Source of the DNA: Siphonodentalium dalli
Taxonomy: Eukaryota > Mollusca > Scaphopoda > Gadilida > Siphonodentaliidae
NCBI GenBank assembly: GCA_032622095.1
Contig: CP136068.1
Span: forward strand, 3,885,314 to 3,949,313
DNA length: 64,000 nt
Direction of reading: 5' to 3'
The notes beneath the pieces are model-generated. The model saw only the letters and a list, made by a program, of their open reading frames with translations. It was not told the DNA's origin and searched no databases. Positions 43,891 through 54,408 of the stretch are shown one piece after another (positions within the stretch are counted from its first letter, which is position 1; every line of letters begins with the position of its first letter). Position numbers and translations under genes: made by a program.

Positions 43891-45629
43891 GTTTCATGTG
43901 TGGAGTTAATTTCTAAGGCGACCATTCTCCATCATCGACACCACAACGCAACTGAGAATAAAACATGTTGGCGATAAGAAAATACCGAGACATTGTGAGT
44001 CGACTGCGTACAGACAGACGGAAGGAAAGTTGGATAGGCGGAAAGGCAATTTAAATCATGTAATGTGTGGTGCACATATATGGAAATTAAACATGTACAG
44101 TATAGCAATATACGATTCGACATTACGTTATTTTCCTCAGCTGGCTCCAAATAAAAGAGTCTTAATCTCGCAGGCTTGAGGTCGTGTGATTCATATGCGT
44201 ATTCATGTCTATAGCGAGCGTGCCATTCATTAGAAAACGACTTCTCGTGAGCACAAGTTAATGAAATTTCAATTGCTGGTCGCACAATCGTCGTTGTCAT
44301 AGTCGACTCATCGGCGTTGTCAATTGAATGCGATGATACCCCCGCAAATATGGACACAGCGCCATCAATCACAGAACTGAGGTTAACATCAGTTGTGAAA
44401 AATCACCCAAAGACGTATGGCTATGTTATTATTTGGTTTCCACTCAATTTTATAGGACATTATATATTTTTTCTAAACTCTGAAGACGAATTTCACTCAA
44501 TGATGTGTGTAAAACCAGAACAACCGGTCTATTTGTGTCAAAGATTATGTATTGTTGTGCTAACTGTCTAGTGCTGAACTCTCTATCGATTATCGAATCG
44601 AAGATCGCCGTACCTAATAGAAATATAATATATGGTACATATACCTACATATTTCTGGATTTATTCATTCTTTATTTTTTTTTTAGTTTTTATCGCATCG
44701 GCCTGGTCGCAGAATCGTTAAATTGCCGCAGCACCGTGGTTGTCAAGTCGCAGAATCGTGGAATTGGTCGCAGAATCGTCGAAACGATTGTGCCGTGTGA
44801 ATCTCTCACATCGTAATATGCATACACGATCAACCCACTATTCAAAATCAATTATGCTGACAACAAACGAACAGTTTTAATTATATCTGTACAATAACAT
44901 GTGAATCACACAGGACTGCATGTACATTCAAATACATATCGATTGGAGTATATAATAGGATATACTATTGGTATATAACAGATAATTCACGGAAACACCA
45001 CACGATAATTGTCATGTTTTAGGCTCCAATAATGCCAATGTGATTGAAATAATAAATACGAACTTGTTTCGATCGTTTTCACCTCTGCAATTCCCTAAAT
45101 CTCTTTTTAAATGCGCACTGGAGCCCTCCAGTCCCGGCGGTCTACGCTCTGGCGCTTATCGCAATACGAACTGGAGCGTCCACGTGGTGGTGTTAAAATG
45201 CACTTTTCTCAGTATTTAGTTGTTTGAGACACCAACGCCAACAACAATCGCATGGCGGAGATGTTTGTTATAGCAATTGATACGGGACATTATTCAGATT
45301 ATTTCGTTTTCATACACATACACAAAATATCACGTTAATAAGAATTTTCTCATTACACAATCGGGTTTTGAAGTGATAAATCAGCTGCTTCTGCATGGTA
45401 TGGAAATGTGTTCGAATAAATGCGATATATAAATCACACTTGAAGCATGTTGGTCATTTGTGACCGACGTTCCATAGAATAATGCTGTTTATAGAGATAA
45501 TACGTACCATTTTGAATACTTCAGTTTCCTTTTTCACAAAATAATCAGATGCACCGTCGCATTGTAAATTGTGCACTGGAGCTTATATCACAAGCGAACT
45601 GCTTCCCACGGAGCAGCTTACCCCCAGTG

Positions 45630-46151
45630 ATGATATTAACAGTAGACTTGGACATCTGTGCTGCAGAGTTATATCTTCAGATGGTCTAATATCATTATAA
45701 TTGTTATTGGTTTAATAGAGAGGTCAGTGTTCAACATAAACAATTCCTGTGATTTTTTGACAGCTCTGCTATATAATTGATATTAATGGGTCAGTGGTGA
45801 GGTTGCTTATCTGTATACTAGGACACATTATTATTGTAAACTTAAATTGGACTCTCTTAACCCAAGTATTCCATGTCAAGGTCACACCTACACATTTAAC
45901 CCACGGGCTTGCTGGCTGTGGCGGTTCAGCATTACAGATCCTGTACCAGTGCATTCTCTTATATAAATGCCAGTGACCCATAAATTCCAATAATTTTTGT
46001 TATGTACATTTGTCTATAATAGTACATAACAGTATACAGTACTCTATAATTCAACACCAAAACTCTCATTTATCAGATCATATTAAATTTTTATCGCCAA
46101 GGGATGGGTTAACATCTACCGATCGTGATCGGCCTCTCGTTATGACATACA
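45630..46151. other. intergenic, no gene seen
   Basis: Resumes the flank of the CACTG-ended element (ATGAT copy at 45630). AT-rich without supported frames. Confidence 0.5.
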
Positions 46152-46485
46152 TAAATTTTCAGGAGCCTCAATTGCACTGGATGCTAACATTTAACACCAG
46201 TTGATGACCTGCGTTTTAACCACCCAATCCTCTGCTGTCTTGCAGTTTATAACCATGTTTAAAGTCTAATAGGAATGCGGTTTAACAGGGGAGCCACCGT
46301 GTTTCAATGAATTAATTTACACTGGGTGGTACAGTACTGAATACTACTATGTAAATGACTCATTGAAACAGGATGGTTCCCTAGTGAAACCACATTTTGG
46401 TTAGACTATAAACATGGTTATAAACCCATCATCAACTGGTATGAAACAGTAACATCCAGAACAATTGGGGCTCCAGAAAATTTAT
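46152..46485. repeat. ~335-bp palindromic (foldback) sequence
   Basis: 46152-46305 and 46345-46485 are inverted copies with about 80% match by eye (TATAACCATGTTTAAAGTCT with its counterpart near 46405; AATTTTC/TGGAGCC blocks at the ends). The loop is only about 40 bp. No coding content. Confidence 0.8.
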
Positions 46486-48164
46486 ATATATTATATCATA
46501 CTGTAGTTGTCCCCTGAACAAAAATTTCGGGGGACTATTAAAGTAGCCGGTGTCCGTCCGTGCATCCATGTGTCCATGCGTCCGAAATGGTTTCCGGATG
46601 ATAACTTTAGTTTCTGTTATTAGATCAAAAGTAAATTTCATATGTGAGTTTATCAGACCAAAATGCAGGTCAAGTTCGAATATGGGTCTGCTTCGCCCAT
46701 TTTTGCGAGAGTTATGGACATTTTTAGCTCAACTTTACTTTGTAAAGTTTGAGCTATTGCCATCCCTTATATTTTCTAAGTGTACACTTTCATTGTAAGT
46801 GTAGTTCAGGTATACACTTATAGTACACTTGTAGCTTTTGTTTTTTTAATTCAGTACACTTTTACCACACTCACTTTTTTCGAAATGTACACTTATTTTG
46901 TAAGTGTAGTGTAAGTGTTGTAATAAGTGTACACTTGCTCTACACTTTTGAGACTTTGAAAATCTTTGGGCATGCTGCCCACACTTACAGCTACACTTAT
47001 GGTACTTTGAAAAGTTCTCTACACTTATGACACTGATGATAGTTATACTTTTTAAATGTTTTGGGAACACTGCCCCACACTTAAAGGTACACTTATGGAA
47101 CTTTGGAAAAATTTATCAACATGCACTTATACCACACTTATCAAACTTTGATATGGATATGTTCAGGAATACTGCTCAGAGCCTCGCACATTTGTACTAT
47201 ATAATTGCCGTCTTATATTAAATATGAACTTTTTCAATTTTGAAATTACGGTATTTCGTTTTTCTGTTATTTATATTCCGATAGTAATAAATTTTATGAA
47301 TCTTTTGTGCTAAAATAAAGATATATGAGTATGTATATCTACAATTTATTAACTGCAAAATGTTTGTCATAGAAACAATGAAAATTGGTCGCTATCACGT
47401 ATATTGAAATTGGCGTATTACTATATGAAAGCTTCAATGATTGTGTTTCCAAACACACCTGCATTCAAAAAATAACAAGAAAAATGTCCATTACGAATAT
47501 AGAAATGTTGTATGATAGTAGTTTGACGACGCAGATCAGAATTAAGTATAATAAAAATCGTTTCTAAACCCGTAATTTTTACGTGCAATACTCCCAAATA
47601 GAATTATTTTTATCGGGGTTTTTTATGGCAAAACTTCGATAGTTTAATTAGTTAGCGTAATTTCGTGACAATAAAATAATGATGAACAGATACAAATTGT
47701 TTTTAACATTCTCGGAGAAGTATGTATATGTACCTGCTATCTGTTTTTAATTTAACGTAAAATGTATCAAAAATAACAAAGTTTAACTGTATATACGTGT
47801 GATTATCGACCCACTGTAAATCTCCCAAAGGAAATGCTTGCGGCTTTCTGCCCACGTGTTCGTGTATGGGGAATTAAATCCCATCTCGCTGTGTGTAAAC
47901 ATTGTCCTCTGATGTCATCATTTTATTGGGAAAACCCGTCTAAATCAAGTGATATCCTAGAACTGAGCATACATCTTACATCTTACATCTTCTGTGTCTT
48001 TACGGCCAGCATTGACCAACCCCAGAACGTGGTCTGAGTATATTCCTAACTATATATATAGGCTATCTGTAAATGACTATTTAGATATGTCGTACATGAC
48101 CAGGATCCATCCGGAGTTTTCATGCATTAATTACATGTATATATACAGTTGTAGATTCACTTTG

Positions 48165-48392
48165 CTATACCCCCAGTAAAATCACTCGCTGCATGTGTAA
48201 TCTATGGCAGAGTATGGCAGCATAAAGTTGGAGTCCATTTACATTGGTTACCTCTTCGTTGCTTTCGTCATTTCTTGTGTTGGATATGTCCAGTATTCTT
48301 GATATTTTCTCTTCTTCATTTAGGTCTTTAAACTGTTTTTTAAAAGCTAACACGTGACTGTGACCGTGACTACATGCGCATGCGCAGACCAC
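48165..48392 (-). CDS. transposon gene fragment, probable first exon
   Basis: A frame of 75 codons from ATG 48392. After a His/Cys-rich start it reads FKKQFKDLNEEEKISRILDI and a charged SNTRNDESNEE segment (to about residue 47), then a splice donor GAG|GTAACC near 48252; the sequence beyond looks non-coding. Unrecognised. It shares a ~80-bp possible divergent promoter with the plus-strand remnant. Confidence 0.3.
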   Translation of the reverse strand: MVCACACSHGHSHVLAFKKQFKDLNEEEKISRILDISNTRNDESNEEVTNVNGLQLYAAILCHRLHMQRVILLGV

Positions 48393-48471
48393 ATTCCGGT
48401 AATTCGGCGGTCAAGAAATCAAATTTAAATTTCATCTGCATTTTATTTGACAACAGCTTTCATTTACGAAA

Positions 48472-48868
48472 ATGACGGCGAGAAAAGCCAAAACAATTCA
48501 ACAATTTGGCAAAAAGAAGAAAGGAACTAAACACACTAGAGATAGAACAGGTGGTAGGAGGCTGAATTCGGCAAATAATTACGCAAATAGGCGAAGTTTG
48601 TTCCCAATTCGACCGGTGATCCTACAATGACACGATGACATTGAGAAATTAAATCATGTCAACAGTAAAGTCACACTGGATGCATACAGATTATAACCGA
48701 TGGAAACGTGCGCTAAATTCAGATATACAACATACATTTAGTTACAAGTGATAATTCTCAATCGGAGAGTGATGGCTGTCGTCCAGCTGATTCAGTGATT
48801 GATCTCTCGCATGTTTCATTGTTGCCCAATGACAATGTTGGCAAGACTCGCCAGGAGGACTGATCACA
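48472..48868 (+). pseudogene. broken transposon gene, basic N-terminus
   Basis: ATG 48472 opens 52 codons, MTARKAKTIQQFGKKKKGTK and on, ending at TGA 48628-48630. Coding-like pieces continue in other frames (HDDIEKLNHVNSK about 48631-48670; SDNSQSESDGCRPADSVIDL and a further 18 residues about 48749-48863). A basic start followed by acidic/serine-rich pieces in shifted frames suggests a decayed nuclear protein of the element. Not recognised; no catalytic motif seen. Confidence 0.35.
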
Positions 48869-50348
48869 GATTCAATTTCAATCATCTTGACGTCTTGTCC
48901 AAATGCTTGTGATACCGGACAAAACTAATTTTGGCGGAGGGGTAGACTGGGCACACAGAGCACATTGGAATTTGGATCATCTCAGAGACAATGTGACATC
49001 ACTCATCAGAAGAAGAAAAAAATGACTCACTTACAGCTTTTTTGGCCAAAAAAAACTGGAATCGGTCATGCCAACGTTTGAAAATTTCTCTCACTCACCG
49101 TGCTATACTAAACATCCCACAGCAGGCACTGCATGCTTTAAATGGGACATGGTACTGAATATGACATGGACATCATGACAAAAGTGGAGTAAAGACAAAC
49201 GGGAAGAGACAAGCTTGAACTAAGTTGAAGATACTTCAGCTCATTCAAACTTCGCATATCAGCACCAGAATTATGAAATATATTTATTGAGCCAAGGAAC
49301 CTAATCGATACGGACGATAGATGATTTATATATTAAAACATTATTAATATAATATAATAAAGTATTTGATCAGTCTTAATCATTGTGAATGTGATTCCCT
49401 TGATTAATGCATCAATTGCCATCTTTGATAGTGAAATTTAATATGTGCATGCCCATCTATGATATACACTTATTTTACTAATACATGTACTATGCACTTA
49501 TATAATACACTTGCATCACAATCACCATTGTACACTTACAATACACTTACAACCCCATTCAGAACTTACACTTATAAAACACTTGCAATTATTATACAGT
49601 TCTATTACACTTGCCAACATACACTTATACCACACTTTAGAATCATACACTTATATGACACTCACCTCATTTACATAGTTGGAACGTACACTTACTGTAC
49701 ACTTATGTTACACTTGCACTACACTTACTGCCACTGTTGGACTTGTACACTTGGTTGTAAGTGCACACTTAGAGGAAAAAATTTCCTACACTTATGCAAC
49801 ACTTATTTGACACTTATAACACACTTGGGAAATGTAAGGGATGGCTTTGTCATCCGTCGTCCGTGTGTGCGTGTGTCCATGTGTGACGCGTCAATAATTT
49901 CCTTTAGCACGGGCTACAGGTCGTACCTTTGGTCGGATCATTTTAAAATTTGTCATAGCTATTGACATTGACATGTAGATGAGAACGAGTCATTTTGGGG
50001 TCATTCGGGGAAAAAACATGGCCGCCAGTGGCCATCTTGGATTTCAATATTCAATCCATTAGCACGGTCTACAGGTCGTACTGTTTGTCTGATCATCATG
50101 AAATTTGTAATAGATGTTAATATTGACATGTAGATGGGAACGAGTAATTTTGGGGTTGTTCGGCCAAAAACCATGGCCGCCGGCAGCCATCTTGGATTTT
50201 ACTCTTTGCATGACTAAATTATTTGGCACGGCCTACAGGTCGCACCTTTTGTCGGATCATCATAAAAATTTTCATGGATGTTAACAATGACATGTAGATG
50301 GGAACGAGTCATTTTGGGGTCATTCGGCAAAAAAACATGGCCGCCATC

Positions 50349-51403
50349 AAGCCTGGATATAATTTTTTTTTGAACGTCTGACAAAATGACAGGCACCAAA
50401 GATTCGGCGTCTGACATTTGAAAAGTGTGTCTGTCATTTACCTGGTATCAATAAATAGCAGCAATTAGTTGCCGACCTTTTTGCCATAGCAACTTTACCA
50501 CAAATTTAAAACACGGAATCGCGGAAACGTGAAACGAAACGACGCTTAATTATATCACTTACTCAAGTTACTGAAACTATTAATGTCGATCAAATCGGAA
50601 AATTAGGATTACTATACGTGATCGGGACTTTTGCATACATTATGTACTGTGCTAAGTCACTGAACTGCCCATTGCTAATTTCAAATTGGCCGGATCGGAT
50701 CAGATTAATCGGAAGTTGTCCGATATAGTAGCGCAAAATAGTCCGCAGAAAAAATCCTACGCCGTGGCTTCCCCCAAGTAAACACGAGCACATGTTTCAA
50801 AACACGGCGATTTAAAAACTACCCGGTATTAATTTTTTCGGAATTTCTTCCGCTAAATCTCCAACTAACACCCTTAACTTGTGGAATATATTACACTTGT
50901 GCTGATTTAACTTGTGACATCTCCGTGTATCTTACGTCAAACGAGAAAAACATGACGAAGTGTATTTCTTGGTTGGAGTTTCCCCCCAGTGGCAGCCATT
51001 TTTTCTGGGTTTTTCACGTTCTCAAAATAGAAAGTCGTAAATAGTGCGGACGTGAAGGCAGCGATAATTCGTAGTTTGCGATCAATCATCAATCGCGGAC
51101 AATTTAGGTTAGAGGTTGCATTAAAATTACATTTATAGGTCCTGTATACGGAACGGATCATTAACATGTTTTCGGTAAAACGCGTTGTATTTGGTGGGGG
51201 GATTTGATATGTAGTGCACAGTAGTGGTAATTGAATGTCTTTGCCGCGGATAATACATCTACTTGTTGTTTTCCCCTTAATTATATATTTTTTTGTGAAG
51301 ATAATGGTTGCCGGACAAACTGACGGACGATAATAAGGCGGCGCTGGTCATCGGTTTATTTGGCTCGGTCAATGACCGTGTCCAACCTCTTATATCCAGG
51401 CTT
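50349..51403. mobile_element. 1.06-kb element with 10-bp target duplication
   Basis: Inverted ends AAGCCTGGATATAA (14 bp). The flanking duplication GGCCGCCATC is exact over 10 bp (50339-50348, 51404-51413), and the empty site is recognisable in neighbouring repeat units. 9-11-bp duplications point to a Mutator-like element. The interior is not repeated elsewhere in the window; minus-strand frames at 50590-50793 and 50937-51167 are unrecognised and could be captured host sequence. Confidence 0.8.
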
Positions 51404-52080
51404 GGCCGCCATCAGCCATTTTGGATTTTACTCTTTGTATGACTAAATCCTTTAGCACGGGCTACAGGTCATACCTTTAGTCTGATCATCATGAAATTGG
51501 TCATGGCTGTTGACATTGGAATGTAGATGGGAACGAGTCATTTTGGGGTCATTCGGACTAAAAACATGGCTGCCAGCAGCCATCTTGGATTTAAAAATTA
51601 AATCCATTAGAACGGGCTACAGGTCGTACCTTTGGTCTGATCATCATGAAATATGTCATGGATGTTGACATTGACATGTAGATGGGAACGAGTCATCTTT
51701 GGGTCATTCGGCCAAAAAATATGACCGCCAGCAGCCATCTTGGATTTTACTCTTTGTATGACTAAATCATTTAGCACGGGCTACACGTCGTACCTTTAGT
51801 CTGATCATCATAAAATTTGTCATGACTGTTGAAATTGGAATGTAAATGGAAACGAGTCATTTTGGGGTCATTCGGAAAAAAACATGGCCGCCAGTGGCCA
51901 TCTTGGATTTCAAAATTTAATCCATTAGCATGGGCCACAGGTCGTACTGTTCGTCTGAGCATCATGCATGTTAATAATGATATATAGATGGGAACGAATC
52001 ATTTTAGTGTCATTCGGCCAAAAAACATGGCTGCCAGCAGCCATCTTGGATTTTACTCATTGTATGACTAAATCCTTTAG

Positions 52081-52490
52081 GAATCACTGAATTGAAGCCT
52101 GCAAGCCATACCAGTGATGTTTACCCAGCTAGATTGACACCAGTTGATCACGAAAATGCAAGAAAAATCATAGGTCATGTGTTTACCTTTTAAAATAAAT
52201 CCCCAAGTCTACGACAGGACAATCTCACAGGCAAATTTGATCTGGAAAAACCCAGGACTACAGCAGCTACTAGTAGTTAAATAAATTTCCCGCTCACAAA
52301 AATCCATTCCCCCATTCATTCACTAGTTTAAATTATTTAGATATTATGTACAAATCAAATAAACGCGATGTCATCCTTTAATAACGTGTCGCATGTATCA
52401 GGTGAAGGTCATTCTTCAGTTACCTTCACCTTTAGCATTCCACGGTGTACTCGCTCCCCGACTCTAGAACACATTTAGCTCCCTGATTCG
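52081..52490. mobile_element. 410-bp insert with 5-bp duplication
   Basis: TTTAG flanks both ends (52076-52080, 52491-52495); the uninterrupted array reads TTTAGCACGGGCTAC. Short inverted ends GAATCA/TGATTC. No coding signal and no tRNA-like promoter boxes seen. Type unknown. Confidence 0.65.
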
Positions 52491-53875
52491 TTTAGCACCG
52501 GCTACATGTCGTACCGTTAGTCTGCTCATCATAAAATTTGTCATGGCTGTTGAAATTGGAATGTAGATGGGAACGAGTCATTTTGGGGTCATTCGGACAA
52601 AAAACATGGCCACCAGTGGCCATCTTGGATTTCAAAATTTAATCAATTAACACGGGTCACAGGTCGTACTGTTCGTCTGATCATCATGAAATTTGTCATG
52701 GATGATAATATTGGCATATAGATGGGAACGAGTCATTTTGGAGTCATTCGGCGAAAAAACATGGCCGCCAGCATCCATCTAGGATTTTACTCTTTGTATG
52801 ACTATATTCTTTAGCACGGGCTGCAGGTCGTACCTTTAGTCTGATCATCATAAAATTTGTCATGGAAGTTAACAATGACATGTAGATGGGAACGAGTAAT
52901 TTTGGGGTCATTCGGCCAAAAAACATGATCGCCAGCAGTCATCTTGGATTTTACTCTTTGTATGACTAAATCCTTTACCACGGGCTACATGCATGTTGTA
53001 CCTTTAGTCTGATCATCATAAAATTTGTCATGAATGTTAATAATGACACGTAGATGGGAACGCGTCATTTTGGGGTTATTCTGCCGAAAAACATGGCCAC
53101 CAGGTTTTTCTTGGATTTTAGTCTTTGTATGACTAAATCCTTTAGCACTGGCTACATGTCGTACCTTTAGTCTGATCATCATAAAATTTGTCATGACTGT
53201 TGAAATTGGAATGTAAATGAGAACGAGTCATTTTGGGGTCATTCGGACAAAAAACATGGCCGCCAGCTGCCATCTTGGATTTCAAAATTTAATCCATTAG
53301 CATGGGCCACAGGTCGTATTGTTCGTCTGATCATCATGAAATTTGTCCTGGATGTTAATATTGACATGTAGATGGAAACTAGTAATTTTGGGGTCATTTG
53401 GCCAAAAAACATGGCCGTCAGCAGCCATCTTGGATTTTACTCTTTGCATGAGTAAATTCTTTGGCATGGCCTACAGGTCGTATCTTTTGTCGGATCATCA
53501 TAAAATTGTTCATGGATGTTAACAATGACATGTAGATGGGAACGAGTATTTTTGGGGTTGTTTGGCCAAAAAACATGGCCGCCGGCAGCCATCTTAGATT
53601 TTAATCTTTGCATGACTAAATTCTTTGGCATGGCCTACAGGTCGTACCGTTTGTCGGATCATCATAAAAATTTTCATGGATGTTAGCGATGACATGTGGA
53701 TGGGACCGACTCATTTTGGTGTCATTCGGCCGAAAACATGGCCGCCAGCAGCCATCTTGGATTTTACTTTTCTCTTCATGTCTATATAAACTAGTATTAG
53801 ACATTCAACTTTCCACATTCCTAATCGCTCCATTGACTGTAATACATTAAATTATTCCCTTTCCAAGTTGAGCTA

Positions 53876-54408
53876 CAGTGTCATTGACACTTTCATTTTA
53901 CTTAGAATCTTGTTAATTCTGGTTTCCGGATGATAACTTCAGTTTGTGTGATATCTTAACCAAATTTGGTATGTGAGTTTATCAGCCCTATGTACAGGTC
54001 AAGTTCGAATATGGGTATGCTCTGCCCATTTTTGCGAGAGTTGTTCCCCTTTTTGTCCGCCGACCCAACGGGTTTGGAGGACTATGATAATCAGTATGTG
54101 CGTCCGTGCGTGTGTGGCTGCGTACGTCCGTCCGTGCATGCCAATTTGACGTTTCCGGATGATAACTTTAGTAAATGTGTACTGAATGAAATTAAATTTG
54201 GTATATGTAGGTTTACTTGCACAAAAGACAGATAAAATTCGATTTAGTGTTACGCCATGCCAATTTTTATACGCAAACAATGGTCGTATCAAGCCGACTC
54301 TTAGAGGCGGACATGAGGTCTACCGACCTTTTATTGTCCGTCGACCCAACGGGTTCGGAGGACTATTATAATCAGCCTGTGCGTGTGTGTCCGAGGTTTC
54401 CGGATGAT
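53876..54408 (+). repeat. family B and CGACCCAACGGGTT repeats
   Basis: The continuation of the split family B copy is followed by two units beginning CGACCCAACGGGTT(T/C)GGAGG (54061, 54343), each with a TGTGCGTCCGTG-type tract and TTTCCGGATGATAACTTTAG. Confidence 0.75.

Larger units (their letters stand above)
41358..44799. mobile_element. 3.4-kb CACACG-ended element with 5-bp duplication
   Basis: Inverted ends start CACACGACACAATCGTTTCG and extend about 95 bp (41358-41450 with 44702-44799), with the word CGATTCTGCG repeated within each arm. AATCT flanks both sides (41353-41357, 44800-44804). It is nested in the CACTG-ended element. The interior holds a tandem array, microsatellites and frames on both strands at 43052-43436 and 43932-44372 without recognised domains. 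The shared CAC start and 5-bp duplication suggest the same broad superfamily as its host element. Confidence 0.8.
38757..45629. mobile_element. 6.9-kb CACTG-ended element with 5-bp duplication
   Basis: Inverted ends CACTGGGGGTAAGCTGCTCC extend about 57 bp with few mismatches. ATGAT flanks both sides (38752-38756, 45630-45634). Subterminal motifs GC(T/C/G)CCAGTGC repeat near both ends (38809, 39207, 39263; in reverse 45112, 45151, 45571), as transposase-binding repeats often do. The interior holds a C2H2 fragment, a LINE 3' end, a family A fragment and another CAC-ended element. CAC ends with a 5-bp duplication fit Transib-type elements; CMC (CACTA/Chapaev) elements also start CAC but duplicate 2-4 bp. 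No transposase recognised. Confidence 0.75.
46764..49840. mobile_element. 3.1-kb CCCTTA-ended element with ACACTTA subterminal arrays
   Basis: Inverted ends CCCTTAYATTTYCYAAGTGT; AT is duplicated at the target (46762-46763, 49841-49842), judged against uninterrupted copies reading GAGCTATTGCCATGG. The first ~450 bp and last ~390 bp are packed with TACACTTA/ACACTTG words (several dozen). Such subterminal arrays are characteristic of CMC- and hAT-type transposons. The interior carries two divergently placed gene remnants (48165-48392 minus; 48472-48868 plus). Confidence 0.75.
46728..53875 (+). repeat. AGCTCAACTT repeat family, copy 2, with three insertions
   Basis: The start hairpin AGCTCAACTTTACTTTGTAA and the end AAGTTGAGCTACAG bracket a degenerate array of ~160-bp units (49850-50348, 51404-52080, 52491-53770). 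It is interrupted by elements at 46764-49840, 50349-51403 and 52081-52490, each with a duplicated target. Open frames in the units are artefacts. Confidence 0.85.
46508..54060 (+). repeat. GGGGGACTATTAAA repeat (family B), split copy
   Basis: 46508-46727 begins CCCTGAACAAAAATTTCGGG, has GTCCGTCCGTG and GGTTTCCGGATGATAACTTT, and breaks inside a GAGTTATGGAC module at the AGCTCAACTT repeat. The matching continuation starts at about 53921 (GGTTTCCGGATGATAACTTC). Intact counterparts at 55618-55960 and 57977-58320 show the uninterrupted order. Confidence 0.8.

Noticed and set aside
43932-44372. 146-codon minus-strand frame near the end of the CACACG-ended element
   Set aside because: Looks partly coding-like in its first half, but no domain or splice evidence; not distinguished from chance.
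38757-45629. Intact RAG-like or Transib transposase
   Set aside because: Ends and duplication length are suggestive, but no long frame or catalytic motif of such a transposase is visible in the interior.
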